A model generated the notes under the pieces. That model had not been told where the DNA came from. It did no database searches and saw only the letters and a list, made by a program, of their open reading frames with translations. Below, in pieces: positions 54,781 to 64,000 of a stretch of 64,000 nt of DNA. This stretch comes from Norana najaformis. Lineage: Eukaryota > Annelida > Clitellata > Crassiclitellata > Hormogastridae. Position 1 is the first letter of the stretch; each line of letters begins with the position of its first letter. The translations under genes and the position numbers were made by a program. The stretch spans positions 47,185,976-47,249,975 of the forward strand of contig OZ029913.1 of the NCBI GenBank assembly GCA_964023275.1, given 5' to 3'.

Positions 54781-56312
54781 TCATTTGAGGTTATATTCTT
54801 TATGCCATTCCTGGAAGCAGCCTTGCTTACAAAGGGGTACTTCACAGAGACTGCACATAAAGGTACTGGTTCTGTATTTGCCATCTGCTCTCCATTTACC
54901 ATTTGTGGAGTGCTCAGTTACAACAATTTCTTTCATTTATTTTAACCAGCTTGTGACCTCAACTCCAGAATTAAGAGCATTGCTAGAGGTGGATGTTTCC
55001 TGGGGTGAATTCCCTTAAATTTTAGAAGGGCGTCCTCGAGTGCGAGGTGGTTGAAATCTCTCATAAAGTTGATGAACAAGGTCATGACGAAATTTCAGAT
55101 GACTGTAATTTCGTATATGACGCCTGCCCTCTTCTGCATCACCCTGACTCTTCACCCGGAGAATGTAAGCATTGACTATGATTACATTCACCATCCACCA
55201 CAATAAACATCTCCACTATTTCTTTCTGTCTTGTCCAGGCTCATAATATGAGCACAGTTGGTTTAATTTATCAACTCCACCCATAAACCGGTTATGCTCC
55301 AGGTTTACAAGTGACTTTCCTTGTTCAGAAATGCCAGAACCATGACAGATCGAAAGAAAAGAAATTGTTCTTTTGTCTTGAAATATTGTTAGGGTAACAG
55401 GTCCTTTCTGATATTCAGCCACATCACATCTGTACTTCAGTTTAGTCTGGTGAGCCTCTTGTGAAAGGCCTCTCCGATTCAGCATTATAGTAGAAGTTGA
55501 ATCGGTCTTGTCATTGAAAAGGCTTGTTGCTAAATCCAAGGAACTGAAGTACTGGTCATAGTACAAATGATGGCTATAGACAGCCAAAAAACCCAAACTC
55601 CACTTGGAGAGCAAAGGGTTCTGAGAACGTCATAGCCCAGACCATGCTGTCTTCTTATTGCACCATGGTTTTGGTTAGCTTTTCCAGTGTAAGCACTGAA
55701 AAGCAAACAGTAGCCGGACTGTGCTTCAGCCAAAGTCCAGACTTTTAAGCCCCATTTTATTGGTTTACACGGCATGTACTGCCGGAAAGAGACCCTTTAA
55801 AAGCAACCATGGCCTCATCAACACTCGGTTCCCTATTTGGAATCAATGTATTAGAAAGCGAGCATTCAAGAAATCAACTACGCTGCTGACTTTGTACAAG
55901 GGATCGAATCCTGGTGTGCCACGAGGAACAGCCTTTGAGGCATCACAGAGATCCAAGTACTTAGTCAGAATCCGGAATTGATCTCTTGAAAATGCCTTGG
56001 CTGTTGAGTTTTTTTATGATGCAGCCACAAATTCCACTCCAAAACAACTGTATCTTGGGTGCAGGATCAAGCCCATCAAGATGTTCATGGCAAAATAAGC
56101 CATCTTTTCCTCAAGATAAGTTGGAGACCATTTCCACTTATGGGGTTCCCATCCAGCTGTGCTGCAGACCTGGTCTGCTCTGCATAGAGGTTAGTCTGCT
56201 GGACAACCTCAATAAAACAAGAGACAAGCAACAGTAAATTTAAAAAATCATAGGCCCGAGCACCAACTTGAAGTTGATGCACCAGCCCAGAAATCCTTTC
56301 ATAGGGTCTCAC
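54781..56312 (-). pseudogene. piggyBac transposase, degraded
   Basis: Minus-strand order: SGLVHQLQVGARAYDFLNLL and VVQQTNLYAEQ (N-terminal region, 56130-56312). Decayed central codons follow. Then come KPIKWGLKVWTLAEAQSGY and LLFSAYTGKA (55650-55775, the KPHKWGxK block). LYYDQYFSSLDLATSLF contains a catalytic Asp, then NRRGLSQE, DKRTISFLSICHGSG, and NRFMGGVDKLNQLCSYYEPG (second catalytic Asp in GGVD). IIVNAYILRV precedes a zinc-ribbon C-terminus (STFMCSLCEVPLCKQGCFQE, ending 54781). Frameshifts near 55215, 55610 and 55780 and several stops break it. Inactive, but the domain order is complete. Confidence 0.93.
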
Positions 56313-56903
56313 TTTGGGTGGTCTAACAGAGCAGGACCATTCTTCCCAATTCCGTCAGATTTCAGGCCATCATTCATGTATTATATAAACTATTATTCTC
56401 ACCCTTTCATCGCCTAATTAGGCGGCAATCGGAGAACAGCTAATCGAACTAGGCGGTAGCCTTGCTTAGCTGCATCCACTTAAAGCCATTTACGCTCGCA
56501 CGTGATACCTTGTTTGCATGCCTAGGGCCGCCTCTCGTATAGCTGTACATAGCATTTATTTATATCCAAGTCAGAGCTTGAAATCTTTTTAATATTGCCA
56601 GTATTATTATCTGATAAATATTCATGAAAATGTGACATTAAAGCTTATTGGAAACGACCCACATGACGTAAATTGGCGCCTTAGTTTATGTAAACAATCA
56701 TCCGTCGAGTCCGACATTTAGCTGTTTTAAAAGTTGATTTTCTCAGTTAAAATCTTCTTCCTGATGAAAAGCAGCCTTTATTTCCGTAGATTAACATCTT
56801 TTCTTCCCGCCCACGTATAGCAATAAACGATGGAAGTATTTTATTTAGCAAACAAATACTTTAAAACAATCCGGTGTTTTCCGGACATTTTCGTTATCGA
56901 CTC

Positions 56904-56971
56904 CAGCGCTTACCCGGTGAAATCCGGTAACGGACTACAGCGCTTACCCGGTGAAATCCGGTAACGGACTT
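56904..56971. repeat. 34-bp tandem duplication, piggyBac subterminal
   Basis: Two units of CAGCGCTTACCCGGTGAAAT plus CCGGTAACGGACT(A/T) at 56904 and 56938, differing at one or two bases. Reverse complemented, each starts AGTCCG, like the left-end 32-bp units. Confidence 0.95.
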
Positions 56972-56978
56972 TAGAGGT

Positions 56979-59079
56979 TTAAATAAGCTGAAGCATGATA
57001 TCTTAACATCTCCATTGTGGTTAGCTCCTGCACAAACAGTTAACGAACTGGCAATGCAGTTCCCGGTCTGCTTTATCTGAGCTTCTTAACAGGCAAATTC
57101 CTTTTAGAACTAAGAGAGTAGTAGAGCACATACCACAGCCTTGGTTCAACTCTGCCATTTCCAAAGCTAGGCATCGCAGAAATCAGTTAAAGGCATTGGT
57201 GGAACCACTCTTGACTTCCCTTGGATCACAGTAGGTTTAAGCAACAGTGCAAACTTGTGCGCAAACTTGTTTCATCTGCAAAATCTGAATATCTAACAAA
57301 TTTAATTGCTGAAAGTTCTACATCTCCAAAAACTACACACAGAGAAGTTAAATTTATCCTCTGATGTGTTCTATACTACCAAGAGCTAGAGCTAGCCAGT
57401 AAATATTTTAGCTTTTTTGCTGATAAGTTTTCAGTTGCAAGGCTGAAGTTTGTTGGTTATGCAATAAATTTCTTCTTCCTAGTTCTTTACCTCCAATCGT
57501 AGACTACTTTCATCCAACAACTCTTGCAGAGGTTTGCAGACTCATATTTTCTTCACCTGACAAAAGCTATCTCTTATGGTATGTTCCCACTTCTTTCCTA
57601 AAAGAATGTTTTGATTCCTGGGTCCAACAATTGCATCAATTATCAATTTCTCATGGCTTGAGGGATCCTTCCCATCTGCTTTTGCTCATGCCATAGTTCA
57701 TCCTCTGCTAAAGAAACCTTCTCTAGATCCAGGTGACCTATTCTTAAATGGGTAGTTTTGAATCGTATGCAGACTCACCTGTCTTCCAACCCACTAATCT
57801 CTGCTTTTCAGTCTGCATGCTGCAAGTTTCATTCAACAGAATCTGCCCTGCTCGCTGTTCATAACAACATCATGTGCTCCATGGATAAGGGTAAGGTAAC
57901 AGCACTTGTTCTCCTTGATTTGTCTGCTGCCTTTGATACTGTCAACCATTGTTTCCTTTTGCATCGTCTCCAGCACTGGTTTGAGGTTTCTGGTCCTGCC
58001 TTACATTGATTTGCTACTTATCTCAGCCCTCATACTCAATCCATGTATTTAAATGGACATTATTCAACATTATTCATTAGTGCTTTGTTGACTTGCAGTG
58101 TTCCGCAGGGTTCTGTACTTGTTCGTGTTTACATTATACACCACACCTCTTGGTACACTGGTAGACAATCATTCACTGGGATATCATTGCTGTGCAGATG
58201 ATACCCAAATCTACATCTCATTTGACAGTTTGTCTTGTCACTTGTTGTGCGGCTGTTGCCTGATGGCTTTGAGGAGCTGCGGTGCTGGATGGTGGCTAAT
58301 AAATTCCTCCTTCACCTGTTGAAGATTGAATTTCTACTACTTGGCACTCCACAGCAACTTAAGAAGTTTGAATGGCTTAAATCCTTCAAGCTGGGTGACT
58401 CACTCATTGAGTTGACTGATGCTGCTTTTGACTTGGGCATTGTTTTTGATTCTACCATGTCTCTCACAAACTATGTAAGTGGTATTTGTAAGTCTTCATA
58501 CAGGTATATTCATGACATACGCAGAAATAGGCATTATATCTCCATGTCCTAGATTATCCTTAGCTAACAAATTGGTCTCCAGTCACCTTGACTACTGTAA
58601 CTCAATGCTTGTTGGTATCACAAAGTCAAGCATGCAGAAACTCCAAAGAGTTCAGAGTTCCTTGGCTAGAGCCATAACAGATACTTCGAAATAAGAGCAT
58701 ATTACCTCTGTGCTTCAACCTTTACATTGGCTTCCTGTTTAGCAAAGAATTTGTTTTAAATTGGGACTTACAGTTTGTAAAACATTGAATTCTGGCCAAC
58801 CACAATACTTAAAATCAGTCCTTACTCCCCAGACTTACCATTATTCTGCAAGGTCATCTTTCTCTGGTCATACCTTGGACTAGAACTGTTCTGGGCAAAT
58901 GGGCTTTTTTGGTTGCTGGGCCTAAATTCTGGAACTCCCTCCCTGTGTCTGTTCGTTCTGCTCAGTCGCTTCTATCATTTCATTCTCAACTTAAACCTTA
59001 CATTTTTCAAATTTATTATCCACCAAAAGCTGCCTTTCTTGTTTTGTGGACTGATATTCTTGATATTGACCTGATTGCA
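56979..59079 (+). mobile_element. LINE E, linker to 3' end (middle part)
   Basis: It resumes NKLKHDILTSPLWLAPAQTV, then a decayed linker. RT entry (FQSACCKFHSTESALLAVHN) and motif A (ALVLLDLSAAFDTVNHCFLL) lie in 57758-58009. Motif B (TCSVPQGSVL-like) is broken at about 58100, motif C (YHCCADDTQIYISFDS, CADD) lies at 58170-58230, and the thumb (LHLLKIEFLLLGTPQQLKKF; DLGIVFDSTMSLTNYVSGIC) at 58235-58552. The C-terminus (DTSK..., RTVLGKWAFLVAGPKFWNSL-like) is at 58680-59000. Stops and shifts inactivate it. It breaks at ATTGCA (59074-59079), where LINE I is inserted. Confidence 0.9.
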
Positions 59080-59637
59080 AGTAAGTAAGTGAGTAATGCA
59101 TTTGTTAACATGCCATATGTCCATCAACTGTGCTGAATCCATGCCGTGAGAATTCAGACCGATAGTCTCTTATGTCAGGGTAAGATAAAAGGTTTTATGT
59201 AGCTGATCACAGAGATTTGAATGGCTGGTAGTGCTGTAAGGATGATGACAGGTAAACTGGTTGATTGGTCGAGACAGTCTTACGCATAAGTAGAGCTATC
59301 TTGTAGTTGATTTTAGAGCTGACAGGCAGCCAATGTCGATTTGCTAGAACAGGAGTGACATGATCAAACCTTCGGGTTCCCGTCACCAGACGGGCTAACA
59401 AGCTTTGGACACGTTGCAGTTAGACAATGTTAGACTTTGTAGTGCTGTACAGCAGCGAATTACAGTAGTCAAGTTTTGCTCTGACTACACTGCAAGCGAC
59501 TGTCTTCATGAGCTCCAGTGGCAAGCACGATCAAACTTGGCGCATGGCTTTCATGTGGTAATACGATGCCTTACAGACAGTGGTGACGTGCTGGTTAAAT
59601 GTTTGTTCTGAGTTCAGCGTTACCCCAAGACTCTTAA
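59080..59637 (-). mobile_element. LINE I 3' end, antisense, inserted in LINE E
   Basis: It begins with the AGTAAGTAAGTGAGTAA tail complement and contains the minus-strand frame 59207-59401 (LVTGTRRFDHVTPVLANRHW; LPVSSKINYKIALLMRKTV). Shifted upstream codons follow, with MRQV and VTLNSEQTFNQHVT-like. The target duplication is ATTGCA (59074-59079 and 59638-59643). The same family is at 16.7 kb. Confidence 0.85.
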
Positions 59638-59697
59638 ATTGCAGCTTGGCTTTGTTGCGCCATCGGTTGATGCCTTGTGCATTAGACACCAGCTGGC
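59638..59697 (+). mobile_element. LINE E, 3' terminus (right part)
   Basis: ATTGCAGCTTGGCTTTGTTG and CATCGGTTGATGCCTTGTGC complete the LINE E 3'UTR begun before 59079. It ends at ACACCAGC without its ATT tail. Confidence 0.85.
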
Positions 59698-60150
59698 AAG
59701 ATCATGGCCAACTTGCCTAAATTTTTGTATATCTCCACCTGCTTGCGTGATACCCTGCACTGGCTTCCGGATGAGAAGAAAATACAGTTCAAGATGCTTC
59801 TCATAGACAGGGCATCGATAGCTGGATCTGCTCCGGAATACATCAGTGAGCTGCTCATACCTGTTGCGAGCCAACAAGTTCGACAAAAGCTGCAGTCTGC
59901 TGCATGAGGACAGCTTCTGAATGATGGCACGAACACATTTCGCTTTTTCCTGTGTGGGACCGTCAATCTGGAACAGTTTGCTCCCAGAAATTCAAGTTCT
60001 TGCTCCCATAACAGCTCAGGAAACATTCTTGGCCCGTGTTAAGATGTACCTTTTTCGGAACTTCTAGATAGCCATGCCACTATTGCTTTTGTGAGGTGCT
60101 TAAAATGTGCTAAATAAGTGCTTGGATACATACATACATACATACAAGTC
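59698..60150 (+). mobile_element. LINE J 3' end
   Basis: Frame 59704-59907 encodes LRDTLHWLPDEKKIQFKMLL then SAPEYISELLIPVASQQVRQ. Later frames give NTFRFF and FAPRNSSS-like decayed C-terminus. It ends in ATACATACATACATACAAG. CR1/L2-like, 5' truncated. Confidence 0.8.
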
Positions 60151-60799
60151 AAAGTAATGTTGGTTGTATAAAGGAGAAATGGTCAGAACAGCCTGTGAGA
60201 ACAGAACTCATATCTTAGATAGAGTCTAGAGGATTATGTACAGTGCAGAGTCAGTAAGTGAGCTAGAGAATGAGGAACAAGAAGTAGCCAATGGTAGGAG
60301 TATAACATTTACCATGGAGAAATCACATTATTTGAATATAGCTGAAAATCTAGAATCAGGCAAAGGAAGGCATGAAGCTAGAGGAGCTAGAACAACAATG
60401 GCTAAGTCTGTGACTGGAAATAACCATGGAGAATTTGGTTAGAGAATGTTAAGCTGAAGAGGATGTTTAGCTCTTAGAGGAGCTGAAGAACATGTCCAAA
60501 GAGAGGATGAATTTTGGAATGCGGAGACGAGAGCACAACAGTCTGCAGATAACAGTCGTTTGAGATCAGACAAGAGAACAATTTGTAGGAAACGGTCAAG
60601 GAGATTGTATGTGCAATCCAGTCGGCATTCTGCTTGGCTGATGAAAAAGTTAAGGCTGAGATTAGGTAATAGAAGTATGGGAAAACTTATTGTAAGAAGT
60701 TCTCATAATGTGAAATGTTGCAAACTTAAATATAAGTTTAAACAAAAACATTTCACTTAACAAAATAATAAATGTGACCTTGCCTGAGAAAATCTCACT
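60151..60799. other. Unassigned in intron 3
   Basis: Frames at 60236-60442 and 60560-60760 have no recognised domain. Confidence 0.45.
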
Positions 60800-61030
60800 A
60801 TGTCAGAAAAATTCAAAACTGGGTTTGATATTTCACTGGATTGGGCTGTATTTGCTGAATAAACATGTGAAAATTGCTTCTATCACAAATGGTAAGACTG
60901 TTGGAATTTTTTAAAGGTGTAGGTCTCTTCATGACTACCTTGAGAAATCGTAAGTTAAAGTTTCCCATGATTATGACCCAACCTAAGTCACTGGACTTAA
61001 GGGTTGTGAATATTTGGAGTGTAATCATAC
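60800..61030 (-). mobile_element. Possible LINE endonuclease fragment
   Basis: Minus-strand LGWVIIMGNFNLR resembles the GDFN endonuclease motif, and LKNSNSLTICDRSNFHMFIQ resembles the segment after it. It is short and uncertain. Confidence 0.4.
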
Positions 61031-61520
61031 ACCTCTGACGCTGCCATCAATGAAATCTCAATATAAAAACTGGTTAAGATGAATGTTTGTGTGACTTGGT
61101 TATTTGCATAATAATTGATGCACAGGACTTCAAGTTATGGCACCAAGGAGACATGTAAAATTAAGTATTTGTTGGGGTATCATAATAAAAATTGAAAATA
61201 AAAATACTTCAACAGCAAATCTCTATGTAAAGACTTAAAGTTTGATAGCTAACATAGCAAGGAATCTAAATGTGCAGAGAACTCATTTTGGCCCATTTGC
61301 CTTCTGAGTGTGTTTTTTCAAATTAACTTCCAACTTTATGTGAGGGTTTTCCCAGGCATGGTACAAATATGAAAAACATCAGAAAATCACTGAGAGTCTT
61401 GAAATTCAAGCACTGCAGTCATGACTGCAGATTCTGTGATGCTAAGTATTATGTACCAAATGACTGTTTATATATCAGTTCTGTTGTCAGAAAAGTATGG
61501 TGTTAATTTCATGTGATAGG
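61031..61520. other. Unassigned in intron 3
   Basis: No feature is recognised. Confidence 0.45.
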
Positions 61521-62570
61521 TATTGTATTGTGTCATATTTGGTAACTCTTACAGAACAAACTACTCAGATGCATTTCCAGCTTGAGAACCCCGTAGAAAT
61601 AAGAACATTCTTCAAACAGTGAGCTGACTGAGCTCTGTCTCCAGCAGAGATCCTTGAACAAATCGAAGGCAGAAGTCCATGCCATAGAGATGGGCCAACA
61701 ACAGCAAAAGGCATCAGGAATAATTGAGGGTTTTAACTGGCAGGAGTAGCTGTTGTAAGACATGGTTTGGGTTGTTCAAGGTTGCTTTAAAGAGACAAGC
61801 AGTATAGTGATAACGCATAAAACCGGACTGCACAGGAAGCAGAAACCCTGAATCTGCAAGATAGGTTAGCCACTGAAGGGAAACAGGTCTCTCAAGATTG
61901 GAGAGAAAAGAGAGATTTGATCGGACGAAAGGCATCAAAGATGGATCCAGTGATGGAAAACTGTGGAGACGGAGACCCATGGTAGCAGCACGATGTCCCT
62001 GAATCTTCTCAGTTTGTAAGGCATGAAAGTCATAAGTTGCCATAAAGTCATAAGATGGTTTACCAGATGAATGAGAGGAGTGGCCCAGTAAATCCGAGAT
62101 AGATGACCAGAGATGCTTCAGATACTTTTCGTGACAAGCGACCATCGTCTCCCAGTATTCGGCTTCCTTCTGTCGGTCTAGACAATGGAGAGACCTCAAC
62201 TGGGTAATCCACTCCGAGTGCTTAACAGGGTTCTTCGTATGATGGAAATGTCATTCCAGGCAGTAGGCCCATCGGCGAAGCCAATGACAGTCACCATCGA
62301 ACCAGGCAGCGAATGGACAGTACCTGGTTTGTAGGCAGCATCTTATTCAATGTATCGGTCATAGTAGTCGAGTATAATTTGAAAAGCTCATCAGTGGATA
62401 AGCCTTCATGTGAACGGGGATCAGCACAGAGAGGAGTGCAGCAGAGGGCCTTTGCAAACTCTTGCCGATCCAATGATCTCCATCCCCGGAGGAGTCGTAA
62501 CATATGAATAGGGAGCAGTTGAAGATGAGGAAGTCTGAACTTGATCAGTGCATGATCCAATGCAACAGGT
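61521..62570 (-). mobile_element. LINE D, internally deleted, antisense
   Basis: Minus-strand frames 62291-62680 (LDHALIKFRLPHLQLLPIHM; STDELFKLYSTTMTDTLNKM; linker) and 61714-62199 (EAEYWETMVACHEKYLKHLW; LSFLSNLERPVSLQWLTYLA; SGFLLPVQSGFMRYHYTACL) give the linker and the start of the RT. Most of the RT is then deleted and the 3'UTR follows (complement of GAGTAGTTTGTTCTGTAAGA), with a TATTGTATTG tail complement at 61521. Its 5' edge lies about 50 bp before exon 4 of HMGCS1. Confidence 0.88.
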
Positions 62571-62616
62571 AATTTGTTGTTATCAGTTTTGTATTTGTAT
62601 GAATTTTGTGGAGCAG

Positions 62617-62779
62617 GTGATGGCAAGAAGTTTACTCTGGAGTGTGCAGATGTCATTCTTTTCCATTCCCCATATTGCAAATTAATTCAAAAGTCAGTTG
62701 GTCGTCTGCTTCTCAGTGACTATCTGACTGAACCATCTTCAACTGCTAACAGTTCCTCTGCAGCTCTAGAGAAGTTCAA
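62617..62779 (+). CDS. HMGCS1: HMG-CoA synthase, coding exon 4 (last in window)
   Basis: The exon starts after TTTTGTGGAGCAG, completes the Gly codon begun in exon 3 (phase 1) and encodes DGKKFTLECADVILFHSPYC then KLIQKSVGRLLLSDYLTEPS and a polar STANSSSAALEKF end. FHSPYC holds the active-site His (human His264), and LIQKSxxRLLLxDYL is the following conserved helix. The exon ends at 62779 before GTAAGT, phase 2. The human enzyme has about 250 further residues, so more exons lie beyond the window. The upstream frame to 62574 is intron. Confidence 0.93.
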
Positions 62780-63540
62780 GTAAGTTGAAGCTTTTATTTG
62801 CTTATCAGATGTGTATGTATATCTAGATATTTTTGCATTTTTTATGAACCTTTGAAAATTGCTGCTACAAAATGTGTTGCATGTCAAGTTTATCTATAAT
62901 TAAATGATCATCCATAAGATTGGAAAGCAAGCATGAACATACACATATGCAGGTGACCGACTATTCAGGCATCTTAACCCTTTGCATGCCAGATATTTTT
63001 AGGCCTTGTTCTGGCCTGGCCATGTATTGTTTTGGTTTTGATCTATTTACAAAAGGGTAAAAACATTATATTTCTTCAACCAGTGAAGGTAGAGTTAAAG
63101 TGTAAACGTGAAGTCTCTTTAGAAATTAATTATGAACAAGTCTGTGTCATTAAATTGCTCATGTTTTTTATATATGACAGGTTAAGTGGGATGGTGTGGT
63201 ATATGTAGACTGAATCTATATATATATTCTTGCCATGTTTAGCAATTCCAGTTGATTTTACTATTATGTGAACTGTGCGTATTATTGACGTATTTGTGTG
63301 TATTAGAATAAGAGTTTGTGTTGACTAACGTGATTACTTACTTAAATACTTGGCCGGCTTAGGACGTTCTAACTAATAAAAATAGCAAGGCCAGCATAGG
63401 TTCTAAAAATCTATTAAATACGGGGAATATAAGATGGTTGTCTGAACTGATTTTACGGGCAATCAACTTGGATGTTGATGGATTACTTTGATCGCAATTT
63501 GCCGTAGTTGGTGAATCAATACGGACGATATTTCAAACTG
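62780..63540. other. Intron 4 start, no feature seen
   Basis: AT-rich, with no coding signal or repeat family recognised. Confidence 0.5.
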
Positions 63541-63556
63541 ATGTTTTGATTGCCAG

Positions 63557-63750
63557 CCAATCACGATTTTACTTGCGTGATTTTTGACCAATGGCAACGC
63601 GTTGCTATAGGAAGTTGTTAGCCAATGAGGGGACACAATTGTCACGACTTCTTATCTACTGTAAACAACTGAGCAGATGAATATTTCATAGAAGAACTAT
63701 GAAACTACTACAAGGATAGGTGAAAGAGGCAGACGATCATTTTGGCCAAT
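63557..63750 (+). promoter_or_regulatory. CCAAT-box cluster, possible promoter
   Basis: CCAAT occurs at 63557, 63588, 63622 and 63746, with the first three spaced 31 and 34 bp apart. The 12-bp palindrome GCAACGCGTTGC (63595-63606) and GTTGCTATAGGAAG (63601-63614, similar to an RFX X-box) lie between the second and third. Such clusters are typical of NF-Y-bound promoters. No downstream gene is recognised, so this may be chance or a repeat end. Confidence 0.35.
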
Positions 63751-64000
63751 AGAAAACCTTATAACGATGGAACATTCGATGTGAAAAACCATTGCAGTAG
63801 TCAGTTGACGTCTGGATGTTGGACAGAAAGGGTTCTTGTCGCAGTCTGGTGTAACTCAGAGAAGAAAACCGGCAGTTGTGGACTACTGTTAAGTCGAACT
63901 GTGTTCCCGTATAACGAGCAGATCAAGGCTCATGTTACAGGTGCTCAGCCTGCGAATCGTCGTGTAAAGACATAGTTTACTAAACTATCGTCTGAAAAGT
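63751..64000. other. Unassigned right edge
   Basis: An open frame (63742-63975, 77 residues) runs to near the edge without a recognised domain. Confidence 0.4.

Larger units (their letters stand above)
53679..56978 (-). mobile_element. piggyBac element, 3300 bp, TTAA at both ends
   Basis: TTAA flanks both sides (53675-53678 and 56979-56982). The outer 14 bases (CCCTATAGAGTCTG at the left; ACCTCTAAAGTCCG at the right, reverse complemented) match at 10 positions. Subterminal tandem units begin AGTCYG: three of 32 bp at the left (53687, 53719, 53751) and two of 34 bp at the right (56904-56971). A broken transposase lies inside on the minus strand. Confidence 0.93.

Noticed and set aside
54536..55018. 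Plus-strand frames of 65 and 93 residues
   Set aside because: They are antisense shadows of the piggyBac transposase C-terminus.
63742..63975. 77-residue frame near the right edge as a gene start
   Set aside because: No recognisable domain, splice context or codon bias.

Overview
This is repeat-rich genomic DNA from an animal. It holds exons of one split host gene with canonical GT-AG introns, and almost everything else I can name is transposon debris. Diverse CR1/L2-like and RTE-like LINEs, piggyBac, hAT, pogo and FLYWCH/MULE-type DNA transposons, and 2A-like NPGP sequences at the start of LINE ORFs suggest a marine invertebrate (deuterostome, lophotrochozoan or cnidarian). I cannot resolve it further. 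No rRNA, tRNA, CRISPR array or bacterial-type operon was recognised.

Host gene. Four coding exons of HMG-CoA synthase lie on the + strand at 29093-29537, 31526-31651, 45467-45631 and 62617-62779. All three introns (about 2.0, 13.8 and 17.0 kb) are phase 1. The first coding exon starts exactly at an ATG behind a strong 3' splice site, so at least one 5'UTR exon lies upstream. The last exon here ends at a GT donor, so the gene continues past the right edge. The catalytic Glu and Cys are in exon 1 and the FHSPYC His motif is in exon 4.

Left third (1-28.9 kb). Decayed LINEs lie in both orientations, with a FLYWCH/MULE-like pseudogene (2.7-3.2 kb) and a pogo-like transposon (25.5-27.1 kb). LINE A and LINE B are my labels for two CR1/L2-like families seen several times. 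At 13.4-16.6 kb a GC-richer module stands out: a tandem repeat, then broken ORFs including a phage-tail-fibre-like protein with an 11-residue periodic array, a discoidin-like fragment, an unidentified 140-residue ORF and a glycine-rich membrane-type protein. It looks like the remnant of an integrated virus-like element and is the most unusual part of the window. At 16.7-23.4 kb LINEs are inserted in LINEs with readable junctions (D inside I, B inside A).

Introns of HMGCS1 (29.5-62.6 kb). They carry a LINE G with EN and RT, a pseudogene of an uncharacterised invertebrate protein family (36.6-37.5 kb), a LINE K with a degenerate 2A-like site (37.5-40.0 kb), a piggyBac remnant (40.9-41.45 kb), a GACAAAAGCGC-repeat element holding a LINE 3' end (43.65-44.5 kb), two head-to-tail RTE-like LINEs, the first split by a hAT element with a perfect 8-bp target duplication (48831-51296), and a LINE E split by a piggyBac element bounded by TTAA on both sides (53679-56978) and again by a LINE I fragment (59080-59637). 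These junctions give a relative order of insertion.

The right end (63.5-63.75 kb) holds a cluster of CCAAT boxes that may be a promoter or part of an unrecognised repeat.
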